From Roseiarcus sp963774195 (lineage in GTDB: Bacteria; Pseudomonadota; Alphaproteobacteria; Rhizobiales; Beijerinckiaceae): 64,000 nt of DNA. Positions 51,067-59,621 of this stretch are shown one piece after another. Numbering within the stretch: the first letter of the stretch is position 1; each line of letters starts with the position of its first letter. The position numbers and the translations under genes are program-made. Where the stretch lies: NCBI GenBank assembly GCA_963774195.1, contig CAVZDY010000002.1:496001-560000 (forward strand). Reading direction: 5' to 3'. Below the pieces are notes generated by a model. It saw nothing but the letters and a program-made list of their open reading frames with translations. It had not been told where the DNA came from and made no database searches.

Positions 51067-52011
51067 TCACGATTGGCTCTTAGGAGCCGAGACGCGCTCG
51101 ATCGTCCGAATATCTTCCTCCAGCGCCGTCAGTTCGCGCTTAAGCTCGTCCGCGACGATGCTGATGTGATGCGCTCCCGAACGCGTTCGGTGGACATAGA
51201 CCCCGATCTCGCTCGAAGCCAAGCCCGGCTCGACGAGGGGGCGGTGCACGAGCTCGCCGCGCGCAATTTCGTCGACGAACCCAGCCGGCGTGAAAAAGCC
51301 GACGCCGAGCCCAGCCTTGATCGCCTGCTTCATGAGGATCATCGAATTCGAGGTGACGCGCGGCGTGAACTGGGCGCCGCTTTGCACGAACTCGGCCTCC
51401 GAGACGATGTCGAGGAACCAGGGGTCGGCCAGCATCACCACGGGATAGGCGGCGCAGTCCGTCAGCGTCAGGCTTTCTGCGCGGGCGAGCGGATGGTCCG
51501 CCCGCACGATCGCGCCCAGCGCCGTCTTGAGGCGCGCGGCGATCTCGTATTGGCGATACCGCTTGTCGATGAACATCATGGCGATGTCGGGCCGGCCGGC
51601 GCGCATCTCCTCGACGTGCTCGTCCGGGTCGACGTCGAGGATGCGGAACGAGATGTTCGGATGTCTCGCGGCGATCGCCTCGATAGCGCGCGGCACGACG
51701 CGCACCAGCATGGCCGGGATCGCGGTGATCCTGACTTCGCCGCCGACGTCGCCGGAGATTGCGGCGATTTCCGATCGCGTGCGGCGCCATTCGGCCAGCG
51801 TGTTGCGGGCGTGCCGCAACAATTGTTCGCCAGCCGGCGTCAGCCGGACGCCGGCGCCGCGCCGCTCGAACAGGGAGACGCCGAGCTCGGCCTCGAGTTT
51901 CAGGATCTGGCGATTGACCGCCGAGGACGCCACATTGAGTTTCTCCGCCGCTTTGCGGATCGATCCGGACCTGGCGACCTGATCGAGATAGTTCAGAACG
52001 ACGGCGTGCAT
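51067..52011 (-). CDS. LysR-family transcriptional regulator
   Basis: The 314-residue protein has the LysR winged helix (YLDQVARSGSIRKAAEKL, LNVASSAVNRQILKLEAEL, residues 8-45) and a two-lobed effector domain (VRITAIPAMLVRVVPRAIEA near 95, VTSNSMILMKQAIKAGLGVG near 220). It is divergent from the NitT/TauT-type importer operon across 171 bases and probably activates it with an intermediate as co-inducer. The deaminase-like gene follows on the same strand and overlaps or abuts its stop, so regulator and deaminase are coupled. Confidence 0.92.
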   Translation of the reverse strand: MHAVVLNYLDQVARSGSIRKAAEKLNVASSAVNRQILKLEAELGVSLFERRGAGVRLTPAGEQLLRHARNTLAEWRRTRSEIAAISGDVGGEVRITAIPAMLVRVVPRAIEAIAARHPNISFRILDVDPDEHVEEMRAGRPDIAMMFIDKRYRQYEIAARLKTALGAIVRADHPLARAESLTLTDCAAYPVVMLADPWFLDIVSEAEFVQSGAQFTPRVTSNSMILMKQAIKAGLGVGFFTPAGFVDEIARGELVHRPLVEPGLASSEIGVYVHRTRSGAHHISIVADELKRELTALEEDIRTIERVSAPKSQS

Positions 52012-52182
52012 GGCGGCGGCGTTTCCGGACTTCGGGTGATGCCGAAAAGGCAGCGCCTAGCACGAATTAAAGTTCTTCCCAACCCGTCGGCGCGTGAATA
52101 TCTCTCGGAACTCGGCTTTGCTCGAGGCGCCGGTCCGGCGGACGCTTGGCGCGAATCTGCTGGCAAAAGGGGGGAGCTCATC

Positions 52183-53217
52183 ATGGCGAAGACGCTCGGT
52201 CCGACGCGACGTGGCGTAATGAAGGCGGTCGGCGCGAGCCTTTTGGGCGCGGCCCTGCCGGCGATCGGCTCTCCCGCTCGAGCGGCAGGCGGTCTGCGCA
52301 CGGTCAACATGCAGCTCGGCTGGATCACCGGCGGCAATCAGATCGGCGAGGTCGTCGCAAAGCGAATGGGCTATTTCGCCGACGAAAAGATCGATTTCGC
52401 CATTCAGGCAGGCGGGCCGAATATCGACGGCGTGGCGATCGTCGCCTCGGGCCGTTACGAAGTCGGCCAGGTCTCATCCAGCCCGTCGCTGATGCTCGCC
52501 GCCTCGCAGGGGATCCCGGTCGTCTGCTTCGCCGTGGGCGCGCAGGAGCACCCTTACTGCTATTTCTCTCTCCCGAAGGCGCCGATCCATACGCCGCAGG
52601 ACATGATCGGGCGCAAGATCGGCGTCCAGGCGACCGGTCAGATCCTGCTCACTGCGCTACTGCGCAAGAACAACATTCCCGAGGACAAGGTCGAGAAGGT
52701 GATCGTCGGCTCCAGCATGACGCCGCTGCTCAGCGGGCAGGTCGATGCGATCGCCGGCTGGAAGACGAACACCACCGCACTGAAGCCTCTCGGCCCCGAC
52801 GTCGTCTCGATGCGGATGTGGGACTTCGGCGTCAGGCTCTACGCTCTGCCGTACTACACGACGACGTCGTTCCTGCAGTCGAGCCCGGATGTTCTCGCTG
52901 GCTTCCTGCGCGCCGCGGGCCGCGGCTGGCTCTACGCCAAACAGAATCCTGACAAGGCGATCGATATGCTGGTGCAGGAATTTCCCAACCTCGTCGCGCC
53001 CGACGAGCGCGCCGCTTTGCCGATCATGTTGGATGTCGAGTTCACCGAACGCACCAAGACATTCGGTTGGGGCAGCTTCGATCCGGCGATCTGGCAGGAG
53101 CAGATCGATCTGCATGACGAACTCAAGCAGTTCCCCGCCGGCAAGCCCAAGCTCGATCAGGTCATGACGACGAAAATCCTCGACATGACCGCAAACGATC
53201 GGCCGAAGATCGGATGA
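52183..53217 (+). CDS. ABC transporter substrate-binding protein (NitT/TauT, NMT1/THI5-like)
   Basis: The 344-residue protein has a twin-arginine-like export signal (TRRGVMKAVGASLLGAALPA) and an NMT1-type fold: TVNMQLGWITGGNQIGEVVA near residue 40, GYFADEKIDFAIQAGGPNI near 63, PQDMIGRKIGVQATGQI near 138. This class binds nitrate, sulfonates, pyrimidine thiamine precursors or aromatics. GGGGGAG precedes the ATG. Its stop overlaps the ATPase start (ATGA). The signal suggests export by Tat, which is occasionally seen for such proteins. Confidence 0.9.
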   Translation: MAKTLGPTRRGVMKAVGASLLGAALPAIGSPARAAGGLRTVNMQLGWITGGNQIGEVVAKRMGYFADEKIDFAIQAGGPNIDGVAIVASGRYEVGQVSSSPSLMLAASQGIPVVCFAVGAQEHPYCYFSLPKAPIHTPQDMIGRKIGVQATGQILLTALLRKNNIPEDKVEKVIVGSSMTPLLSGQVDAIAGWKTNTTALKPLGPDVVSMRMWDFGVRLYALPYYTTTSFLQSSPDVLAGFLRAAGRGWLYAKQNPDKAIDMLVQEFPNLVAPDERAALPIMLDVEFTERTKTFGWGSFDPAIWQEQIDLHDELKQFPAGKPKLDQVMTTKILDMTANDRPKIG

Positions 53218-54038
53218 TGATGGGCATGAACGCCATGTCGCAGCTCGCGCCGGATCACGCGCCCGTCGCAGAGGGCAATCCCGCGATCCAATTGCGCGAC
53301 GTGACGGTGCGCTTTCCCTCCGAGCGCGGCGTCGTGACGGCTCTCGAAAAGATTAGTCTGACCGTTCCGCGCGGCGGTTTTCTGACGCTGCTCGGCCCCT
53401 CGGGATGCGGCAAGTCGACGTTGCTGCGGGTCGTCTCGGATTTGCTCCCTGCGACCTCCGGCGAGGTCTCGGTGCTGGGGACGACCGCCCAGGCGGCGCG
53501 GGCGCGACGCGACATCGGCTTCGTCTTTCAGGACGCTTCGCTATTGGCGTGGCGCACCGCGCTGGAGAATGTCGAGTTGCCGCTTGAAGTCGGCGGCGGC
53601 GACAAGCGGCGCAGCGCCCACAAGCCACGCGAATTGCTCGCGCTGGTCGGCCTGTCGGGCTGGGAAGGCGCCTATCCTCACGAACTCTCGGGCGGGATGC
53701 GCCAGCGCGTCGCGATCGCCCGCGCGCTCGTCAACAATCCGAAGCTCCTCCTAATGGACGAGCCGTTCGGCGCGCTCGACGAAATCACCCGCGACCGTCT
53801 CAACGAAGAGCTGTTGCGCCTGTGGGAGAACACTGGCGCGACGATCCTGTTCGTCACCCATTCGATCTACGAAGCCGCCTTCCTCGGCCAGCAGGTGCTG
53901 CTGATGGCCGCGCGTCCCGGCCGGGTGCGCGAGATCGTCCCGGTGCCGCTACCCAATCCCCGCAATATTGGGATGCGCGAGACGCCCGAATTCGTCGAAC
54001 TCGCCGCGCATCTGCGCCGCGTTCTGGAGAGCTGCTGA
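53214..54038 (+). CDS. ABC transporter ATP-binding protein (SsuB/TauB type)
   Basis: The 274-residue ATPase has Walker A GPSGCGKST near residue 62, Q-loop VFQDASLLAW near 104, signature LSGGMRQRVAIARAL near 160, Walker B LLLMDEPFGALDE and switch His in LFVTHSIYEA near 217. It powers the importer formed with 52183 and 54038. Its start overlaps the binding-protein stop, and its TGA shares one base with the permease ATG. Several alternative ATGs lie within the first seven codons. Confidence 0.93.
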   Translation: MMMGMNAMSQLAPDHAPVAEGNPAIQLRDVTVRFPSERGVVTALEKISLTVPRGGFLTLLGPSGCGKSTLLRVVSDLLPATSGEVSVLGTTAQAARARRDIGFVFQDASLLAWRTALENVELPLEVGGGDKRRSAHKPRELLALVGLSGWEGAYPHELSGGMRQRVAIARALVNNPKLLLMDEPFGALDEITRDRLNEELLRLWENTGATILFVTHSIYEAAFLGQQVLLMAARPGRVREIVPVPLPNPRNIGMRETPEFVELAAHLRRVLESC

Positions 54039-54881
54039 TGGCCGCGCCCGCGCTTTCCGGCGCCAATCAAGTCTTCGCCGCCGACGATGCGGCGCAGGCG
54101 CAATTCGAGCGCGCGGCGCGGATGGCGGCGTGGCGTCGCCGGTTGTTGCCGCTCGGCGCCGCCATACTGCTGCTCGTCCTCTGGCAGGCCGCGGTCGTCG
54201 TCTTTCAGATTCGACCCTTCATCGCGCCGGCGCCGACGGCGGTGGCCGCCACGCTCGCCGACAAATTCGGACTGCTGATCGGCAATCTTGCGCCGACCGC
54301 GGTGGAGGCGTTCGCCGGCTTTCTCATCGGCAACAGCGCGGCGATCCTGCTCGCGACGGTGTTCGTCCACCAGCGCACGACGGAAGAAGCCTTCTTTCCG
54401 ATCGCGGTGATGGTCCACACCATTCCCGTCATGGCCTATGCGCCGATCCTGGTGCTGCTGCTCGGCAATGGCCTGGGGGCGAAGGTCGCCATTGCGGCGC
54501 TGATCTGCTTCTTCCCGACGCTGGTGAACATGACCCGCGGATTGCGCGCGGTCACGCCGCAGCAGATGGAGCTGATGCGGGTTCTTTCCGCTTCGCCGAG
54601 CGAGATCTTCTTCAAGCTGCGTCTGAAGAGCTCGCTGCCCTATTTGTTCTCCGCGCTCAAGATCGCCTCGGCGACCTCGGTCATTGGAGCCATCGTCGGC
54701 GAATGGATCGGGGCGACGACCGGGATCGGCGCGCTGATCATCCAGGCGACCTATAATTTCGAACTCGCCGCTGCTCTACGCGACAATCGTCGTCGGCTCG
54801 GTGTTCTCCGCCGCGTTCTTCGGCGTCATCTCGTGGCTCGAGCGAGCGTTCCTGAAGTGGAACGTCTCCCAGACAGCCTGA
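54038..54881 (+). pseudogene. ABC transporter permease (SsuC/TauC type), frameshifted near its end
   Basis: Frame 2 encodes a normal permease for about 242 residues: WRRRLLPLGAAILLLVLWQA, IPVMAYAPILVLLLGNGLG near 130, the EAA loop RVLSASPSEIFFKLRLKSSL near 185 and AIVGEWIGATTGIGALI near 220. After ATYNFE the frame becomes nonsense, while another frame gives LLYATIVVGSVFSAAFFGVI and SWLERAFLKWNVSQTA with a stop at 54881, the expected last helix. One extra base at 54762-54764 explains this; repaired length is 280 residues. Uncorrected, the frame runs into the next gene and creates a false fusion. Confidence 0.85.
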
Positions 54882-54910
54882 TTTTTATGTCCGCCACAGG
54901 AGTCCCTCCC

Positions 54911-56263
54911 GTGATCTCTCACGATTTTCTCGTCGAGCCTGCCGGTCAGGTTCCAATTGTGAGCCGCGCCGATCTCGTCGTCGTCGGCGGTGGCCCGGCC
55001 GGGATCGCCGCCGCGGTGTCAGGCGCGCGCAACGGCCTCTCCGTCGTGCTGCTCGAACGCTACGCCTATCTCGGCGGCCTCGCGGCGGGCGGCATGGTGC
55101 TGGTGCTCGACGACATGTGCAACGGCGAGGAGATCAGCGTGCGCGGTCTCTGCGGCGAGATGATCGACCGCATGGAGCGTGTGGGCCTTTGCGTCGTCCC
55201 GCCGGAATCGGAGCGTCGCTCGGACGAGGCGCTATGGCGCAAATGGTCGCGCTGGGGCGTCTTCGACTTTCACTCCCACGTCAAGCCGCAGCCGATCTGC
55301 TACGCCGCCGCTTTCGATCCGGACGGCTACAAGCGCGTCGCCAACGCCATGATCAGCGAAGCGAAGGTCGATCTGCGCCTGCATAGCTGGTTCTCCCGCG
55401 CGATCGTCGAGGATGGGCGGGTCGTCGGCGTCGTCTGCGAGACCAAGAGCGGTCGCCAGGCTATCATGGGCAAGATCGTCGTCGACGCCACGGGCGATCT
55501 CGACGTCGCGGCCTCCGCGGGCGCGCCGTTCAGCCACGGCTCCTACATCATGACGACGGTGTTCCGCCTCGGCGGCGTCGACGTCGAGGCGGCCGAGCGG
55601 TTCGAGTACGATGAGCCCGCCGCCTTCAGCGCGCTTGATCGCGAAGCCAAGCGGATCATGGGCGGCTCCTGGAACAAATGGTGGCTCAAGACGCCGCTGC
55701 CGGGCATCGTCTGGTGCAATTGCCCGCACATGGCTGGACTCGACGGGATCAAGGTCGAGGATCTCACCCGCGCCGATTTTCGGGGCCGCGAGCGGATCGC
55801 CGCGCTGCTCGCCTATGTGCGCGAGAAGATGCCCGGGTTCGAGAACGCCTTCGTCGTCGACGTCGCGCCGCAACTCGGGGTGCGGCAGACGCGCCTGCTC
55901 GACGGCGCCTACGTGATGACCAAAGAGGACGTCGCGCAGCGGCGGCATTTCGCCGACAGCGTCGCCCGGGGACGCGACTATTACTATCCCTATCGCACGT
56001 TGCTGCCGCGCGACGTCGGGCAGATGCTCGTCGCCGGCCGGCACTATTCGTCGACGCCCGCCGCGCAGCGGGATTCGCGCGAGATTCCGCCGTGCATGGC
56101 GATGGGCGAGGCGGCAGGGGTCGCCGCGGCGCTCGCGCTCGAAGCCAATGTGGACATCGCCGCCGTCAATATTCCCGCGCTTCAGGCGAGGCTGCGCGCG
56201 CAGGGCGCCGATCCGGGTGACCGCCCCGCCGCCAACGCGCTCGTCGCCGTCGCCGCAGAATAG
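54911..56263 (+). CDS. FAD-dependent oxidoreductase (FAD_oxidored family)
   Basis: This protein of about 450 residues starts with an FAD-binding Rossmann motif (LVVVGGGPAGIAAAVSGARN near residue 20, then LLERYAYLGGLAAGGM). The C-terminus has GQMLVAGRHYSSTPAAQRDS and PPCMAMGEAAGVAAALALEA near 395, the second FAD contact. GTG at 54911 has AGGAG nine bases upstream and is preferred over ATG 54887, which lacks a site. No redox disulfide is obvious; a Cys-containing CVVPPESE and WCNCPHM are present. The ferredoxin two genes on may be its electron partner. Substrate unknown. Confidence 0.88.
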   Translation: MISHDFLVEPAGQVPIVSRADLVVVGGGPAGIAAAVSGARNGLSVVLLERYAYLGGLAAGGMVLVLDDMCNGEEISVRGLCGEMIDRMERVGLCVVPPESERRSDEALWRKWSRWGVFDFHSHVKPQPICYAAAFDPDGYKRVANAMISEAKVDLRLHSWFSRAIVEDGRVVGVVCETKSGRQAIMGKIVVDATGDLDVAASAGAPFSHGSYIMTTVFRLGGVDVEAAERFEYDEPAAFSALDREAKRIMGGSWNKWWLKTPLPGIVWCNCPHMAGLDGIKVEDLTRADFRGRERIAALLAYVREKMPGFENAFVVDVAPQLGVRQTRLLDGAYVMTKEDVAQRRHFADSVARGRDYYYPYRTLLPRDVGQMLVAGRHYSSTPAAQRDSREIPPCMAMGEAAGVAAALALEANVDIAAVNIPALQARLRAQGADPGDRPAANALVAVAAE

Positions 56264-56276
56264 AAGGATCGCGTTG

Positions 56277-57467
56277 ATGCAAGCTGCTTCGGATCAACCC
56301 CTCTCGGGGATCCGCGTCATCGACTTCACCCAGGTGATGCTCGGGCCCAGCGCCACGCAGGTGCTGGCTGACTACGGCGCCGACGTCGTCAAGATCGAGC
56401 GCCCCGGCTCCGGCGATCTCTCGCGCACGTCGATCTCCGACGACCCTGATGGGCTCGACAATCCGGTGTTCCGCAGCCTCAACCGGAACAAGCGCTCGAT
56501 CGCGCTCGATCTGCGCAAGCCCGAGGGCAAGGCGGTCATTTATGATCTCGTCCGCGAGGCGGACGTCGTCGTCAACAATTTCCGCGCCGGCGTGATGGAG
56601 CGGATGGGTTTCGGCTATGCCGAGCTTGCGAAGATCAACCCTCGCATCATCTGCGCCTTCGGCTCGGGCTTCGGCCAGAGCGGACCGCTGGCTTACAAGG
56701 GCGGCCAGGACATTCTCGCGCAGGCGCTTTCCGGCGTGATGCGCCGCAAATGCAACGACGACGAGCCGCTGACGATCTATGCGACGTCGCTGTGCGACTA
56801 TACCGCCGGCATGCATCTCGTTCAGGCTATTCTTCTCGCGCTGCTGCAACGCGAGAAGACCGGCCGCGGCCAGCAGGTCGCGGTGTCGCTGTTCGAATCG
56901 ATGCTGGCGATGCAGATGCAGGAGGCCGCGATGTGGCTGCAGCGCGGCCGGCATTTCAGCTGGGGCGCTTATCCCTTGACCGGCGCCTTCGAGACGACCG
57001 ACGGTGCGATCGTCCTGGTCGGCGCCTTCAAGACCAACCCGTTGCAGGACATCTGCAAGGCGCTCGATCTGCCTGATCTCTCCGCTACTCCGCGCTATGC
57101 GACGTTCGAGGACCAGCTTGCGAACAAGGCCGAACTGCAGGCGATGTTCCGCGAGCGCTTCGCCACGAACACCACCGAATATTGGCTCGCCCGGCTCGAC
57201 CACCAGGACCTGTTGTGCGCGCCCGTGCTGACTCTGGCGACGGCGCTCGCCCATCCGCAGACAGAGGCGAACGGCACGGTGGTGAGCGTCGAGGGGCAGA
57301 AGGGCGCGCTTCCGTTGCTCGGCACGCCGCTGACGATGGACCCGAGCGCGTTCAAGCTGCGTCGTCCGCCGCCGGAACTCGGAGCCGACAGCGAAGCCAT
57401 TCTCGCCGAGGCCGGATATTCCGCCGACCGCATCGCCGCCCTCAAGAAGGCGGGAGTGCTCTCGTGA
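56277..57467 (+). CDS. CaiB/BaiF family CoA transferase
   Basis: The 396-residue class-III CoA transferase has GIRVIDFTQVMLGPSATQVL near residue 10, ADYGADVVKIERPGSGD near 30, RNKRSIALDLRKPEGKAVI near 70, and CDYTAGMHLVQAILLALLQR near 176, where the catalytic Asp is expected. The enzyme would move CoA onto a carboxylic acid, activating it for the next step. ATG at 56277 has GAAGGATC upstream. The enoyl-CoA hydratase gene starts inside its stop, implying that it acts on the CoA ester produced here. Confidence 0.93.
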   Translation: MQAASDQPLSGIRVIDFTQVMLGPSATQVLADYGADVVKIERPGSGDLSRTSISDDPDGLDNPVFRSLNRNKRSIALDLRKPEGKAVIYDLVREADVVVNNFRAGVMERMGFGYAELAKINPRIICAFGSGFGQSGPLAYKGGQDILAQALSGVMRRKCNDDEPLTIYATSLCDYTAGMHLVQAILLALLQREKTGRGQQVAVSLFESMLAMQMQEAAMWLQRGRHFSWGAYPLTGAFETTDGAIVLVGAFKTNPLQDICKALDLPDLSATPRYATFEDQLANKAELQAMFRERFATNTTEYWLARLDHQDLLCAPVLTLATALAHPQTEANGTVVSVEGQKGALPLLGTPLTMDPSAFKLRRPPPELGADSEAILAEAGYSADRIAALKKAGVLS

Positions 57468-58243
57468 GCGTGCAATTCCTCGTTGAGGACCAGGTCGCGC
57501 GCGTCACGATCGATCGTCCCGATCGACTCAACGCAGTTGATCAGGCGACCGAACAGGAGCTGATGCGGATTTGGGAGGCGATCGAGCGCGATCGCGACAT
57601 CATCCGCGCAGTCGTGCTCACAGGGTCGGGGACACGCGCCTTCTGCACCGGGGCCGACATGAAGGGCGGCAGCGGCGCGAGCGGGCTCGAATATTGGGCG
57701 ACGCCGCGCCCGGGCGGCTTTGGCGGGATCGCGCTGCGCGACACCCTCAATGTGCCGGTGATCGCCCGCGTCAACGGCCACGCGCTCGGCGGCGGCATGG
57801 AAATGATGCTCGGTTGTGACATCGTCGTCGCCTCCGCGAATGCAACGTTCGGATTGCCGGAGCCGCGCGTCGGTCGCCTTGCGCTCGACGGCGGCATTGC
57901 GACGCTGACGCGCCGCATTCCGCATGTTCACGCGATGGGGCTGTTGCTAACCGGCCGGCGCATCGGCGCGGAGGAGGCGCTGCGGTTCGGCCTCGTCAAC
58001 GAGGTCGTGGCGATCGAGGCGCTCGACGACGCCGTCGCGCGCTGGGTCGCCGACATTCTCGCCTGCGCGCCGCTCTCGGTGCGGGCGATCAAGCAGATGG
58101 TGCGCGCGGGCGAACAACTCTCCGCCAAAGAGGCGCAAATGCTACGGCTTCCCGCGCTTGTCGAGGCGCTCCAGTCGTCCGATCAGGAGGAGGGCGTGCG
58201 CGCCTTCCAGGAGAAGCGCGCGCCGCAGTGGCGCGGCCGCTGA
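57464..58243 (+). CDS. Enoyl-CoA hydratase/isomerase family protein
   Basis: The 259-residue crotonase has VTIDRPDRLNAVDQAT near residue 15, the oxyanion-hole region FCTGADMKGG near 61, GHALGGGMEMMLGCDIVVAS near 105 with the first catalytic Glu, and FGLPEPRVGRLALDGGIATL near 130 with the second. Both Glu residues are kept, so hydratase activity is possible; CaiD-like dehydratase or isomerase roles fit the CaiB neighbour. GTG at 57464 overlaps the previous stop (GTGA). Confidence 0.93.
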   Translation: MSVQFLVEDQVARVTIDRPDRLNAVDQATEQELMRIWEAIERDRDIIRAVVLTGSGTRAFCTGADMKGGSGASGLEYWATPRPGGFGGIALRDTLNVPVIARVNGHALGGGMEMMLGCDIVVASANATFGLPEPRVGRLALDGGIATLTRRIPHVHAMGLLLTGRRIGAEEALRFGLVNEVVAIEALDDAVARWVADILACAPLSVRAIKQMVRAGEQLSAKEAQMLRLPALVEALQSSDQEEGVRAFQEKRAPQWRGR

Positions 58244-58257
58244 GCGCGGAGGCTTCA

Positions 58258-58593
58258 ATGGCCTATGTGATCGCTTCGGCCTGCATCGATGTCAAAGACG
58301 GGGCCTGCCGAGACGTTTGTCCGGTCGAATGCATCTACGAAGGCGGGCGGATGATGTACATCCAGCCTGCCGAGTGCATCGATTGCGGGCTTTGTCTGTC
58401 GATCTGCCCGGTCGATGCGATCTACGCGGAAGGCGACCTTCCCTCCGGGGAAGGCGCATTCCGGGACGTCAATGCGGAATTCTTCGGCGCCGCGGTTACC
58501 GGCTGGGGCTCGCCGGGCAGCGCGGCGGGGCGGGTCAGCGAGCTTGATCATCCGCTCGTGGCGGCGCATGCCAAGAGGCCGGCGCAAGGGTGA
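58258..58593 (+). CDS. Ferredoxin, 7Fe/8Fe type
   Basis: The 111-residue protein has two Cys clusters in the first 50 residues: C9, C17, C21 and C25 (GACRDVCPVEC), and C40, C43, C46 and C50 (CIDCGLCLSICP). This matches FdxA-like ferredoxins with one 3Fe-4S or 4Fe-4S and one 4Fe-4S cluster. The C-terminal 50 residues have no cluster motif. GCGGAGG precedes the ATG. It is 14 bases after the hydratase and probably carries electrons for the FAD oxidoreductase of the operon. Confidence 0.92.
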   Translation: MAYVIASACIDVKDGACRDVCPVECIYEGGRMMYIQPAECIDCGLCLSICPVDAIYAEGDLPSGEGAFRDVNAEFFGAAVTGWGSPGSAAGRVSELDHPLVAAHAKRPAQG

Positions 58594-58637
58594 CTGTGTC
58601 GTCGCCTCTCGCCAGGCTGAACTTGAAGGAAAATGCG

Positions 58638-59576
58638 ATGGCTCTGCTCGACGAAAAAGCCAAGGGCGTCTTCGTGATCGCCGCGACCCCGTTTCGCGAC
58701 GACGGCGCGCTCGATCTCGCCAGCACGGAGCGCATGGTCGACTTCTATCTCGAATGCGGCGCGGACGGCTTGACGATTCTCGGCGTGATGGGGGAAGCGC
58801 CGAAGCTCTCCGCCGACGAGGCGCGCACGTTCATGCGCTCCGCGATCGGGCGTGTCGGCGGGCGCGTTCCGGTCGTCGTCGGCGTTTCGGCCCCGGGCTT
58901 TGCGCCGATGAAGGAGCTCGCCGTGAGCGCGATGGAGGCGGGGGCGGCGGGCGTGATGGTCGCGCCGCCCGCGCAAGTACGCACCGACGACCAGATCTAT
59001 GCCTATTTCGAGGGCGTCGCGGAGACGCTCGGCGATATTCCCTTCGTCCTGCAAGACTATCCGCTGATCACCAATGTGCAGATTCCGCCGGCCGTGATCC
59101 TGCGGATCATCGCGGCTCTGCCGACCTGCGTCATGGTCAAGCACGAGGATTGGCCGGGCCTCAACAAGATCACTGCGCTACGCGCGGCGAGCGACAAGGG
59201 CGCGCGGCGGGTCTCGATCCTGACCGGCAACGGCGGCTTGTTCCTGCCGGAGGAACTGGCGCGTGGCGCGGATGGCGCGATGACCGGCTTCGCCTTCCCG
59301 GAGATGATGGTCGACGTCGTCAAGGGGCACCGGGCAGGCGACCTCGCGCGCGCCCAGGACATCTTCGACGCCTATCTGCCGCTCGCGCGCTACGAACAGC
59401 AGCAGGGGCTCGGACTCGCCGTGCGCAAATATGTGCTCGCCAAACGGGGCGCGATCGCCTCGGCCGCCTTGCGCAAACCCGGCCCGAAGCTTTCCGCGGC
59501 GGACGTTGCCGATGTCGAGCGGTTGATCGAGCGGCAGACGAAACGCCTGCGCGAGATCGGGGCGTCGTCGCTTTGA
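58638..59576 (+). CDS. Dihydrodipicolinate synthase family aldolase/dehydratase (not DapA)
   Basis: The 312-residue (beta/alpha)8 protein keeps the Schiff-base Lys (K168 in VMVKHEDWPG) and the Tyr (Y141 in VLQDYPLIT). The Thr-Thr proton relay of DapA (GTTGE) is replaced by GVMGE at residues 49-53, so lysine biosynthesis is unlikely. A pyruvate-dependent aldolase or a keto-acid dehydratase is more likely. AAGGA precedes ATG 58638; a GTG at 58590 overlapping the ferredoxin stop is an alternative start. A bidirectional terminator follows the stop. Confidence 0.88.
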   Translation: MALLDEKAKGVFVIAATPFRDDGALDLASTERMVDFYLECGADGLTILGVMGEAPKLSADEARTFMRSAIGRVGGRVPVVVGVSAPGFAPMKELAVSAMEAGAAGVMVAPPAQVRTDDQIYAYFEGVAETLGDIPFVLQDYPLITNVQIPPAVILRIIAALPTCVMVKHEDWPGLNKITALRAASDKGARRVSILTGNGGLFLPEELARGADGAMTGFAFPEMMVDVVKGHRAGDLARAQDIFDAYLPLARYEQQQGLGLAVRKYVLAKRGAIASAALRKPGPKLSAADVADVERLIERQTKRLREIGASSL

Positions 59577-59583
59577 CAGTCTT

Positions 59584-59609
59584 CACTGCGGCGCGTCAGC
59601 GCCGCAGTG
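59584..59609. terminator. Bidirectional terminator hairpin between convergent genes
   Basis: CACTGCGGCGC (59584-59594) and GCGCCGCAGTG (59599-59609) form an 11-base perfect stem with a GTCA loop. It lies between the DapA-like gene and the minus-strand SDR, whose stops face each other. No long T-run is present on either side. Confidence 0.7.
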
Positions 59610-59621
59610 GCTTGCGACGAC

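Noticed and set aside
52012..52182. Extension of the NitT/TauT binding protein upstream to 51073
   Set aside because: The upstream frame is antisense to LysR. The ATG at 52183 has GGGGGAG upstream and begins a clear export signal.
53822..56263. A single 813-residue protein joining ABC permease and FAD oxidoreductase
   Set aside because: The permease's real end lies in another frame (stop at 54881), and the oxidoreductase has its own start with a ribosome binding site. The join follows from one extra base.
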